From the NCBI GenBank assembly GCA_003614735.1, contig KZ992686.1:1-21217 (forward strand): 21,217 nucleotides of DNA, written 5' to 3'. The notes below the pieces were generated by a model. The model did no database searches, was not told where the DNA came from, and worked only from the letters and a program-made list of their open reading frames with translations. Shown here piece after piece: positions 1-13,264 of this stretch. The position numbers and the translations under genes are program-made. Positions within the stretch are counted from its first letter, which is position 1. Each line of letters starts with the position of its first letter. Source of the DNA: Thamnocephalis sphaerospora (lineage: Eukaryota > Zoopagomycota > Zoopagomycetes > Zoopagales > Sigmoideomycetaceae).

Positions 1-512
1 AGGTCGCCATCAATGGCATACATCCTCTTAATTATCCCATCTCCAGACTCTTTTTGGCTAAAGACATTAATTCCATTTGATGTATGTGCACCGATGAACC
101 AGGTGGTCGTATCGGCGACGTTTTCCGACAGGCGAAATATGCGGCGCATGCATCTTCCCTGGCGCAAATTACGCTCAGTAAGTACTCGTCGCCGAAATAC
201 GTCCGGCCATACAATATTTGCCCAAAAGTCACCAGTTTGTTGAGCTGCAGTCTGTTCCTGAGACTCATGCCGACTGCCAGTTCGCAAACACCAGTAGAGA
301 AAGCTCATTTCACGCTCTACGGTATGTGGAGCAAAGGCGTGCATGTAGTGGCAACGCCATAGTGCGACGTCGCGCCAGATTGCAGCACAGAGAAAGCGAC
401 AGGTTGCTGCCAGACACGCAGAAGTGTAAGGGTCGACATAGCCAAGTAGGCGGCGCCTATCATGCGCTGGAAGTGTTTTCAATACGTGTACACACCTTGC
501 GTCTGCGGTCAT
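1..512 (-). CDS. F-box protein, N-terminal part, cut by left window edge
   Basis: An open frame on the minus strand starts at the ATG at 512-510 and stays open to base 1, about 170 codons. An in-frame TAA at 569-567 lies upstream, so the ATG is a plausible true start. Residues from about 10 to 60 fit the F-box pattern: a Leu-Pro, then LLGYVDP, then a run ending AATCRFLCAA and DVALW. F-box proteins use this segment to bind Skp1 in SCF ubiquitin ligases, while the C-terminal part picks the substrate. The visible downstream part contains RRRVLTERNLRQG, which resembles the linker found in F-box/WD40 proteins before the propeller, but too little is visible to name the substrate domain. No intron is needed in the visible part. 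The F-box call is by pattern only and rests on one domain. Confidence 0.6.
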   Translation of the reverse strand, partial: MTADARCVHVLKTLPAHDRRRLLGYVDPYTSACLAATCRFLCAAIWRDVALWRCHYMHAFAPHTVEREMSFLYWCLRTGSRHESQEQTAAQQTGDFWANIVWPDVFRRRVLTERNLRQGRCMRRIFRLSENVADTTTWFIGAHTSNGINVFSQKESGDGIIKRMYAIDGD

Positions 513-883
513 GTTGTTGAAAGAGATATCTGAACGGGTCACTGCAAAGACCGCAGATACTACCAATTATGGCAGTTTGCAAACACGCTACTGACACCAC
601 TGGTGGTTTCCAAGTGCCAGACACACGCACTCTACGTGATGGCACTACGGCAGTGACTCGCATCATCGAATTATGGACTGCTGTGCTTTGCAACCCTGCA
701 TTCCAACGGACGGGTGTAGTGAGCCAACCTTTACCGCCGCTTACATTAGCTCGCGCCAGCGAAAAGACAATGCAAGCTGATCAAAGCTGGCCCACGCTTA
801 ATACCGCGTGGTGCCCTTAGAAACGGACCAGGTAAAGACGCGGTGGCTCAACATGGTATCTGTCTGCAAAGGTGAGGCTGGGG
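513..883. other. Intergenic: upstream region of the F-box gene
   Basis: No convincing gene is seen here. The region should hold the promoter and 5' leader of the F-box gene. Open frames on both strands exist but show no domain. A 5' non-coding exon for the F-box gene cannot be excluded. Confidence 0.4.
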
Positions 884-940
884 GCTGTTTTCTTTATGTA
901 TTGCACCGCATTAGAGCGTGACCCACGCAAGCGAGTAAAG
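884..940 (+). repeat. Left copy of a diverged direct repeat flanking the gag-like relic
   Basis: This stretch aligns without gaps to 2012-2068. By hand count 39 of 57 bases are identical, and 14 of the 18 mismatches are transitions. The best conserved core is GACCCACGCAAGC. The two copies bracket the zinc-knuckle pseudogene, so they may be remnants of terminal repeats of the same element. I could not extend the match convincingly in either direction. Confidence 0.5.
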
Positions 941-1007
941 ACGAACGTGACTTTGCTTGCGGCTCTTTTCCTTTCTCCACCTCGCCAATTCCGGACCCGC
1001 AACAGAA

Positions 1008-1873
1008 ATGACGGCCATAAATGCGGGCGATCCAAGCTATACACGCGTGACCTTTTGGAAATGCGAGTTTTCGGACGCCATGCTGGGAGAATTGTGAGCA
1101 AAGCATGGGAGACAGTTTACGACAACAAAACCGGTTAGCAGGCGGGAACTAATACGGGCCGTCGAAGCGTGGATGATCAGCAACATGCAAGAAGAAGAGC
1201 TAAAAGGCGACCTGCAGTTTACCCTAAATCGCGAAAAGAGAGGCGGCTACATAATCTTCCAGAACGTAGCAATAGCGAACAAAAGTCTGGAGCGCGGAGT
1301 GTCGCTGCAGGAAGGAGCGGTTTACTTTTGCGAGGTTCCAATTCCGGGCATAACGGAGGTGGTCATTTTCGACTGCTCACTAGCAACAGTGAGTGAAGTG
1401 AAGGAGGCACTGCGCGCAGCAATGCCAGCAACGGGATGGAGATTGTTAGAGTGAGCCAGCAATGCGCAATCGATAAAAGTTTTGAGCGATGAAAAGACCC
1501 CTGGGAGGCCACCATCCGCGGCAATGCAGTCAACATACCAAGGGGCATCGATCTAGGGGGTATTGCACGAAAAGTAAGACGGAAAGATCGGTGTTGGCAG
1601 TGCCACCAGCCTGGGCACATTCGCAGGTATTGTCAAAAAAACCTCAAAGCAGCGGAAAGCCGACCGCAAAAGGCGACGCACGGGGGTCAATCTGTTAGCA
1701 GACGGCGTCGCGGTGCTACTAGAACCGCTGGTGGCCTCCAAAAGCCGAGCGAGTACTCTTCGCGCGGTGATGCTACGACAAAGACTCGGCCAACGGAAAT
1801 GATGACTGACCAGAACAGTACCCAAGAGGCCAGCGTTGCCACCACTCTCAAAACGGAGGATGAAATAGCATAA
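1008..1873 (+). pseudogene. Broken gag-like retroelement frame with CCHC zinc knuckle
   Basis: A reading frame can be followed from the ATG at 1008 to a TAA at 1871-1873, interrupted by TGA codons at 1095-1097 and 1452-1454 and by a frame change near 1500. Near the end (1592-1633) it encodes CWQCHQPGHIRRYC, a perfect CX2CX4HX4C zinc knuckle, followed by an Arg/Lys/Ser/Thr-rich tail. Such knuckles in retrotransposon Gag or LINE ORF1 proteins bind nucleic acid. No reverse transcriptase, protease or integrase sequence is recognisable in the window, so only a gag-like part remains. Both stops could come from CGA to TGA transitions, which is inference. A cellular zinc-knuckle gene that has decayed is the alternative. 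No GT-AG intron that I tried rescues the frame. Confidence 0.6.
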
Positions 1874-2011
1874 AGACCTGTCACCGTTGGTCAAAAGGCA
1901 GTGTCAGATCTGTTACCGATTTATTACGCCAAATAGAAGCGACGCCGCTGCCGGTGCAACCAAGGTGTACAAAGGTTGTGAAATTATAGCTAACCCGCAT
2001 GGGGTTGGAAA
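1874..2011. other. Short non-coding stretch between gag-like relic and right repeat
   Basis: No gene or clear motif is seen. It probably belongs to the decayed element, since it lies between the end of the gag-like frame and the right direct-repeat copy. Confidence 0.4.
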
Positions 2012-2068
2012 GCTACCTCGCCTGTGTACTGCATCGTTTGATAGCGCGACCCACGCAAGCAAATAAAA
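2012..2068 (+). repeat. Right copy of the diverged direct repeat
   Basis: This is the partner of 884-940 at an offset of 1128 bases. It contains AATAAA on the plus strand (2062-2067), which could have served as the poly(A) signal of the element; the left copy has GAGTAAAG at that place. It ends only 17 bases before the last base of the P450 stop codon, so the element lies right against the 3' end of that gene. Confidence 0.5.
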
Positions 2069-2085
2069 CCACAAGTCGTTTATGC

Positions 2086-4275
2086 CTAGTCAGCACGCGC
2101 GGTAGCCATTACGCGCAGCTGGCCACCACGTGGTCTCAACGCAAACTTGAGAAGCATCTCCATGTCATTCTTTACACCATCCGGTATGTGGAAGGTGTAT
2201 CGCCGCAAAAGAGTAGCTAGTGCCATGCGTAGCTCCATCCAGGCCAAGCTAATTGCGTTATTGCGTAGGTGTGTTAGCATACATGGTTGCAACATGCGCG
2301 CAAACAGCTTTTGCACTTACTTGCGGCCAATGCATGCGCGTGACCCCATGGAAAATGCAAGAAACATTTGACGCATGCGCGTAAGCTGCTCTGGCGATGA
2401 ATCTATCCAGCGCTCTGGGCGGAAATAATCCGCGTCCTCGCCATACACCTCGGGAAGGTGGTGAATGCCGTAGATGGATATATAGACGGCGCACTGCAAA
2501 CATGTGAGTAAATCTTGATAATAAGCGACGCGCAACGGTGTTGGCACTTACTTTCTCGGGGATAAAGTGGCCGCAGAGCTCTAGACCGCCTGGCGGCGTC
2601 TCCCGAAAAGTAACAATAGCAGGTGGACGCATGCGCATTGCTTCGTGCAGCACTGCATTCAGGTACGGAAGATTCTTGACCTGCGCATATTCCACTGGTC
2701 TGTCACGGTCCGGCAGCGCTTGCTGTAATTCTTCATACAGGATCTCCATACACCGCGGGTTCTCCATCAAGAAATTGAGTGTCCTAAGATGGACAGCAAA
2801 GATTGTCAGCAACAAAAGACAAAGTGCACGCTATACAAGTAAGTAACCTGCCAGGTGAGAGTAAGCGCGGTTGTCTCTGTTCCGCCGATTCTAAGAATCG
2901 GTAACGCCGTGAGTGTGCAGAATAGTGGAAAGTCGTCGCTCCAATTGACTTACAGCTGCACCATAGATTCGGCGATAAGCTGGTCGTCTGTAAGCTTTTC
3001 ACCAGTCTCTGAATCTTCCGCGTCGAGCAAACGCTGAAGCACGTCTCTTGGTCGACCATCCTGGCCGGCTTCTATGCTGCGACGCCGCTGAATAGCATTT
3101 CGCGCAAACTATGCCAACAACATTAGTGCGTGGCGCCATCTTGTGCAGGCATGCCACACCTACCTCCACAAGCCGACGCTCCGAATTGAACAAGCCAGGC
3201 ATTAGCCATGGCTGGCAAAGAGACCCGAGTCCATATTTCTAAAGTCACCCGGTGAGCGCGTACTAGCGAATATACCACACTGCCCATTATGCTTACCAAG
3301 AGTCCCAGGGCAGCCGTGTCGTCAATCCAGTGGAGAATGTTGGTTCCATTTTCACCTTGCTTTTTCGATAAGGCGCCAAATGACTTTCCAAAAGATACTT
3401 CGCCGATAACATCCTGCAACGCCAGTGAGTGCAAGCGTGGATGAGGCATCTCAGACAGCGGCCTACCAGCGTCATGCACAGTAGCAGTTCCAGAATATCA
3501 AATGTGCTGCCGGAGTCTGCATATTCTGCCACGCGTTCAATCATTCCATCTACGCCGGACTCGCGCACCAGTGACTCCATATCGCCAATGGATTTTGCAG
3601 AAAAGACCGGGCTCATCAAGCGATGCTGCGCGTAGCGGAGGCTGTTGTCAGTCAAAAGTAATGTATACCTGTCGCGTGCATCGTCTAATCACCTGGCGTT
3701 TGTGAAAGACAGGGTCGCTGCAATCCAGTGAATGTCAGTACACGCACGTATACATACGCCGCCGACGACAGTGCCAAACCACTACTCACCGTGTGGAAAA
3801 GATGTTGTCCTGGTGAAACTCAAGAGACTGGTAAATGGGCCCTTTGGGGTAAGTTGACGAGCCGAGTAGCTGTAACGCACATCCTGGGTCGCTCAAAAAA
3901 ATCATATTCTCGTCTTTCGCGGCGAAAGCGTTAGCGCATGTGGTAGCGGACAGCCTGCACATACGCACCAACACGGTAGATGCGACCATAGCGCTTGTGC
4001 CATGCGGCAAAGTTCTGCTGGTATTTGCCGGTGACGAATCCAGAGTTGGCGTACAGCCCACCCAGAAACGCCGGGCGCATGCCAGGAAGGCGTGCCAGCG
4101 GAGAGAATATCTCATCGCGGACAATCTACTCTTATATCTTCACGTTAGCTGCATATCCCAGTGCGCTTGCAGCAGCCTAATATACCTTGGATAGAAACAG
4201 CGCACCAACGGCCAGACCGACCGTGTGCCAGTCAAACAAAATGGATACCAAGCTTGCAATAACGTCGGACGACAT
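2086..4275 (-). CDS. Cytochrome P450 monooxygenase (12 exons, 507 aa)
   Basis: Exons in transcript order are 4275-4186, 4125-3969, 3913-3790, 3717-3693, 3625-3467, 3413-3297, 3238-3164, 3108-2954, 2890-2837, 2783-2552, 2493-2321 and 2248-2086. They total 1524 nt, and all 11 introns are GT-AG and 53 to 72 nt long. The protein has an N-terminal hydrophobic anchor (about residues 7-30), a C-helix region DPVFHKRQHRLMSP, an I-helix GGTETT (303-308), a K-helix ExxR (E366, R369), the PERF-like FRPERW (420-425) and the heme loop FSMGSRACIG with Cys450 as the heme thiolate. Every P450 hallmark is intact at the usual length, so it should be an active ER-bound enzyme fed by a P450 reductase. The Asp of the usual I-helix motif is Glu306, common in fungal P450s. 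The substrate cannot be told, and no biosynthetic cluster surrounds it. Confidence 0.95.
3693..3717 (-). other. 25-nt microexon of the P450 gene
   Basis: This exon encodes the DPVFHKRQ piece of the C-helix region. It lies between a 72-nt intron (3718-3789) and a 67-nt intron (3626-3692). Skipping it, or using the nearer AG at 3641-3640, breaks the frame; using the AG at 3627-3626 joins HKRQ to HRLMSP in frame. Confidence 0.8.
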
Positions 4276-5349
4276 GGTCAATAATGCAGCGGCTGAGAGA
4301 CAAGAAACGGAGGTAAGAAGCGGTCGGACAGTGTGCCAATGATTTCATCGTAGTCATATATAGCTGTTTGCAGGCCGCTGCCCCCTTATTCATTGCGCAT
4401 CGTGTATCGCGCTCATTTGCCCATAGCTGTACTACTGCATGCTGTAGGTTGCACACTATCAACCCAACAAGACCAGTGGGCGTAGCAGGATGTTCATGCC
4501 AACACTGCGGGCTACATCTTTGGACAATCTGTCGCACTGGAGAGCATATATGGGCCGGTCAAATGGCGCCAAAGCTAGAGGGCTTTTGTTGCTTGGTGGA
4601 CCGTCACCATGGGTTGCTATTGCACATACAATATCGCCGCCTAGAGCGTTCTGCTTCTGCCATTCAGCTGTTCGCTAGAATAGGATGGGATGAGGCCTCT
4701 TTCGCTCGATTTAGTAGCCTCCTGGCTGAATCCTGCTTCCGTGCTCGAGATTGCCGGTCGAGCCCACGCACATGGTCTCGCCGAGTCTCGGTCCGTTTCG
4801 TGTCACGTATCATTGGCTAAATGGTGGCTGTTTGGAGCATGGTGAAGGTGACTGTGCCACGTATCAGTACTAGTTATTGCTTGACATTGGCTGCGTTGTG
4901 CTCGGTTTGCCTCGGTTTGTACTTTGCGCTGCGCAGCCGAGATAGTACCGTTTAGCGCAGAGTACGCTATATGTAGTAATGGCCCACTAACATTATGTTT
5001 GCTACAGGCTTGGCAGGTCATATGCTGGCTTTCGCTGAGCGCGGCACCTGTAAAACTGTTCATGCTGATCGATCGCCCATAACAAACTGTAGGCCACCAT
5101 CTCCGCTAAACTGAAAGACATGCACCAAGTCAGACTTGCTATGTAATTGTCGCGACCATATTACAATTTAGCAATGACAAGCTGCAAAAGTCGAGTGATC
5201 AATTCACCACCGCCGCGTGTAAACTATATGCGTGCGACAAAGATCGGCATGTTGTATACGCTGAATAGCATGAAAAATTCGGCTTTAGCGATGGAATAAA
5301 GGCTTTAGCTTTAGTGTTGCGCAAAGGTTGCTCAGCACTGATGATGGTG
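4276..5349. other. Intergenic region upstream of the P450 gene
   Basis: About 1.07 kb holds the P450 promoter and the 3' flank of the first secreted-protein gene. The longest frame, on the plus strand at 4368-4820, has a TTG rather than an ATG at its head and no recognisable domain. It has a Cys/His cluster (CQHCGLHLWTIC) that falls two residues short of a CCHC knuckle. A short tandem TCGGTTTG lies at about 4902-4919. I see no gene I can support. Confidence 0.5.
4356..4362 (-). promoter_or_regulatory. Candidate TATA box for the P450 gene
   Basis: On the minus strand the sequence reads TATATAT. It lies about 81 to 87 bases upstream of the P450 ATG at 4275, a reasonable distance for a fungal core promoter. 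It is a motif match only. Confidence 0.4.
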
Positions 5350-5742
5350 CTATACCACTTCAAATTCCGTTTGACATTCGCACTGCCGTTCGTTAACATG
5401 ATTCCCAACCCTTCTGGCACAGTTGCAGCTGCCATATCGCAAACCGTACCAAATTCGCATTTCTACAATCTGCGGGTCAGGGTCAGGGCTCCAGGCGCCT
5501 AGGCACATGACTCCATCGGGGCTGCACTGGTTGAACACGTTAAGAAACTCGTGTTCTTTCATAACATGCGTGTAGGTCCATCCGTAGTGCCCGTTATCTA
5601 TCGTGCCCGTTATCTTGCACCAGAGCCAAAAGTCGTCTACGCACTCGTAACTCAGACGCGCGCTGACACGTCGAGCCGATGCTGGCGCTGTAAATACAGC
5701 TGCCCATACGACTGCAATCAGCCACAGTAGCGGTGCAAGCAT
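5350..5742 (-). CDS. Small secreted cysteine-rich protein, copy 1 (130 aa)
   Basis: This is an intronless frame starting at the ATG at 5742; the in-frame codons just upstream lack an ATG. Residues 1-23 form a signal peptide with a hydrophobic core and an Ala-X-Ala end (PASA). The mature part has eight cysteines spaced C-x7-C-x31-C-x6-C-x25-C-x-C-x12-C-x-C, enough for four disulfides. Conserved blocks shared with copy 2 are YEC, GWTYTH/SWTYTH, CSPD, CLGAWS, the WYG segment, and CECQTEF at the C-terminus. There is no membrane segment after the signal, so secretion is expected. I recognise no family. Possible roles such as effector, inhibitor, antimicrobial or wall protein are guesses. An internal 13-base direct repeat (AGATAACGGGCAC) lies at about 5587-5614. 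Confidence 0.8.
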   Translation of the reverse strand: MLAPLLWLIAVVWAAVFTAPASARRVSARLSYECVDDFWLWCKITGTIDNGHYGWTYTHVMKEHEFLNVFNQCSPDGVMCLGAWSPDPDPQIVEMRIWYGLRYGSCNCARRVGNHVNERQCECQTEFEVV

Positions 5743-6504
5743 TTCCAGCGCACGTCGCAACGTTATCTCCGTTTAGTGCTGCGAAAGGACGAATGAAGAT
5801 TGTTGCTATTGAACTGAGAGTGACTCAAGGTGCTGGTATGTTTGACAGTAACGTAGGTGCATGATTGCTTGAGCACAAGTGCTGGCGTTGATTTAATAGA
5901 AGCGAGCAATGGTGACAGCGGAAAGTAGCCCGACAAGTGCCAATGCATGTGAGAGCAAACAAGGCTATGCACGTTTGCATAGTATGCTGACTCGCGACGA
6001 CATCAGACGGCATATAGCACATGTATCTCAGTCTTGCCTCTGTGGTTTTTTGTATATGGCAAGCCACATGTATCCTGCTTAATGGTAGCGCCTGGTATGC
6101 AGCCCGAAAGGTCAAACTAACGGGCAAACTTGCATCACTGTATGCACCAGAAAGGTAATGTGCCGGGTATGCTCGTCTCTGTTGTCTGCGTATAAATCAC
6201 ACGTGGCATTTCGCGTAAACGTGGTTAACCGTTCTGCACGCCATGACGTTTAGCTTCCGACAATGCACGACTGCCGGATGTTTATCGAGGCAGGTAGTGC
6301 GCGCCAATACAGACCCAATTGACAAAGATGATGGAGTGTCGCCCACATTCAAACCAGTATGGATTGCCGTTACCGCTGTGGTCTGTGTGCTAGTACCCAG
6401 GTAAAAAGTTGAAAAAGCAATACGCTAGCAACTGCAGCGCATCGCGTTTATTCTCTTGTGTAGGCTCAGTTGTAGAGCGCTGAATGCAAGTGCATTGCAA
6501 CGTG
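5743..6504. other. Spacer between the two secreted-protein genes
   Basis: About 760 bases without a supportable gene. It includes the copy 1 promoter. A TATA-like TATTAAA on the minus strand at about 5892-5898 lies 150 to 156 bases upstream of the ATG at 5742. I saw no degenerate third copy. Confidence 0.45.
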
Positions 6505-6960
6505 CTAAAGCACATAAAACTCGGTTTGACACTCGCATGTTATCGTGGCTCCAAAATCCATTGCGTCGCGCCGCCGTCTGATGCAGTCGCAAGTGCCGTA
6601 CCCTTCGCCGTACCACACCTGTAGCATTGCGGTCCTGGGGTTTGGAGTGTCGCTCCACGCGCCTAGACATATCACATAGTCGGGGCTGCACCTGTTGTGG
6701 ATATTGACGTGCAGCTCCTTCTCGGTTGTGCTTTTGTGAGTGTAGGTCCAGCTGTACTGTCCGCCGTTGATCGTGCCTGATATCGTGCACCATGAGGTAA
6801 AGACGCCGCCACACTCATATCGTAGCACTGCACTTGCACGTGGTGCGGCCGATGCTGGGAGTGCCATTGCAATGACCCACACAATCACCGCTAGCTTTAG
6901 TAGCCGCGCAAACATCCTGGCGTGCGGCGCCATAGCATTGCTTTTGCCAGTATAGACCAT
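6505..6960 (-). CDS. Small secreted cysteine-rich protein, copy 2 (151 aa)
   Basis: This is an intronless tandem paralogue of copy 1, with roughly half the aligned mature residues identical by hand count. The eight cysteines align one to one (C-x7-C-x33-C-x6-C-x25-C-x-C-x15-C-x-C), and the C-terminal CECQTEF is retained. The first in-frame ATG is at 6960; others lie at 6933 and 6915. The one at 6915 (MFARLL) aligns with the start of copy 1 and gives the neatest signal peptide, ending PASA, so the true protein may be 136 aa. The same strand and the spacing indicate a local tandem duplication followed by considerable divergence. The retained disulfide pattern with changed loops suggests selection on the fold. 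Function unknown. Confidence 0.8.
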   Translation of the reverse strand: MVYTGKSNAMAPHARMFARLLKLAVIVWVIAMALPASAAPRASAVLRYECGGVFTSWCTISGTINGGQYSWTYTHKSTTEKELHVNIHNRCSPDYVICLGAWSDTPNPRTAMLQVWYGEGYGTCDCIRRRRDAMDFGATITCECQTEFYVL

Positions 6961-7735
6961 AGCGAGTAGCGTCGAATTAGGCTGGAATAGGAACTACTGA
7001 TAGCATAAAGTAGCCGAGGAAACCTGAGTCGTTGAAATGCTGTGGCGGTCAGCGGTAGGATATAATGGCTTGAGCAAGCGTCCAAGTCGACGCCAGTGCT
7101 TATATCACGATGGATGGGCCATTGTCAACTGATCAATGCCAATCTTATCAGCGCCATAATGGTAGTGGAGTTGTGAATGGGCCTGCACACCTGTTGCGCA
7201 CTAATATAGGATAATGGCCTAATGCTTGATGTGCACCTTTCAATACCGTGCATGGGGGCTTATTCACGGCACGCATACGAGACTTGTATGCATAAAATAT
7301 GCCTGCCTTCACCGCCTATTTGCACACAAGCCACACGTGTGAGCCGCACATTCTCTGGTTTTGCTTTGCAACGGCAGTTGCCGGACGTCTAGAGAGATAC
7401 TGCGACTAGTGTGCGCGTGGGCAGTTATCGACACATGGGCAAGGACCACGTTGTTTGCAGTGAGATTGGGACGCAAGCAGCCGCAGACGTAGTGCGCTCC
7501 GCCAACTGCATGGTACCTGGGGTTGGCGAGAACACCCACACTCTTAGGCTTTGCCAGCCACTACGATTGCTCATCAGCAGAGCGAGTATACTATGAGCAC
7601 TGAGGCGACGGCCTCGAGACACAGCAACGTGGGCGGCGCCACCAACCAACGGGTGTGTTTTGAATGAATACATTGCTTACGCGCGCCAATTTGACAACAT
7701 CCGCTTGCCAGCGCAACGTCGAACCCGCTCTGTGC
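6961..7735. other. Intergenic region between secreted-protein copy 2 and the RPC2 stop
   Basis: It holds the copy 2 upstream region and the RPC2 3' flank. Short frames on both strands show no domain or signal peptide. No tRNA or other RNA gene was recognised. Confidence 0.45.
7061..7067 (-). promoter_or_regulatory. Candidate TATA-like element for secreted-protein copy 2
   Basis: The minus strand reads ATTATA within CCATTATATCC. It is about 100 bases upstream of the ATG at 6960 and about 146 from that at 6915. The latter distance resembles that of the TATTAAA element in copy 1. It is a motif match only. Confidence 0.3.
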
Positions 7736-12096
<4,361 letters not shown>

Positions 12097-12472
12097 GGTC
12101 GTCCGGCAGGCAGTTGTTGCGGAATCCCGTGGCGCAGTCCAGACCGTTCGCTACCGCCTGTACGATGCACCGTGGCGTGGATCGCGTATGGAATGCGTCT
12201 ATCAGCTTCGTGCCAACTGATCGCAGGTGGCCTGTTTGCACACACACACACACACGTGAGGACTGCGGCGTCGGCGAAAGCAAAAAAGAGAAAGCGTGCA
12301 GCGCAAGTGTGACGCAGGCAAGAAAACACGCCGCTGTATTGATTGTTTTTCTTTTTCTGATTGCTCACTGTAGCGGCACTTTTCACACCAACAGCCACTT
12401 TATTGCAGGAAGCAGGGTCATCGTAACATGAACAGCCAACCACAAGCGACTGCCGCAGCAGCCCATCGGCAG
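12097..12472. other. Spacer upstream of RPC2, with a CA repeat
   Basis: The RPC2 promoter and the 3' flank of the RRM gene lie here. A (CA)n tract at 12239-12255 is the only simple feature. Open plus-strand frames crossing from RPC2 look like shadows and carry no domain. Confidence 0.5.
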
Positions 12473-13233
12473 CTAGTTGTCGCGTGGTAGGTATCCTGAC
12501 CCTGGTGCTGGTGCAGGAAGCGACGGCCGCTGCGAGCCGCCCATTGGGTCGCCGCCACCGCCTGTAAAGTCACGGCCAAACTCATCCTTGCTCGACGAAC
12601 CGCGCATCGATGGCGGCGGCCCCATAGGTGGTCCTGGCGCTGGCGGCGCAGAGGAACGCGGTGGTCCTCTTGATTCGTAGCGATCGTGGCCCCGAGGTGG
12701 GCGTGGAGGACGATGGTCGAAATCGCGCGGACCCATGGATCCAGGCGGCGGTCGTCGTGGTCCCCCGCGAATAACGGCGCCAATGTCCCTGATGGACCGC
12801 ATGTCTGTCAATACAAAGCACGCACGCCAAAGCACTGAGACGCGGTTACTGCTCACCAGTCTAGTCGCAGGTAGCGATCTTCCACGGCTGTTCGCTTAAA
12901 GTAGTCCATGGCGCGTTCTGCATCCTCGCGCGTCATATACGAAACAAAGCCAAATCTGTTGCCAAATGTAAACCAGACGTGAGCATCGTGTGCCAAACCA
13001 TCCTGGCCGTCTACGGCAGCCATAGCCAGAACCAGCACTATGTTATCACCGCGTGCACGTACCGTCGACTTTCGCCTGTCCGCATGTCCACCGGCACGGC
13101 GCTATTCGACACAGGGCCAATCTGCTCAAACACCGCACGCAGCGCGTGCTCGTCAAAGTGATGCGGCAGATTGCCCACAAAGATGGAGGTTGTCTCACGG
13201 CGAATCCGATCCTCATCAGCATCCGCCATCCGA

Positions 13234-13264
<31 letters not shown>

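Noticed and set aside
1-460. Other minus-strand frames over the F-box region, including one beginning MIGAAYLAMST with a membrane-like look
   Set aside because: They are shorter, end in stops, and would need an intron of about 29 nt to join the upstream frame. The chosen frame stays open over 170 codons and fits the F-box pattern.
1452-1530. An intron that would remove the TGA and the frame change in the gag-like frame
   Set aside because: GTGAGC at 1451 with the AG at 1528-1529 gives a spliceable interval but joins into the wrong frame for the zinc knuckle.
4368-4820. 150-codon plus-strand frame
   Set aside because: It has a TTG head, no domain, no signal peptide and no compositional sign of coding.
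4276-7735. A third copy of the secreted cysteine-rich gene in the surrounding spacers
   Set aside because: I looked for the WTYTH, CLGAWS and CECQTEF blocks on both strands and found only the two copies.
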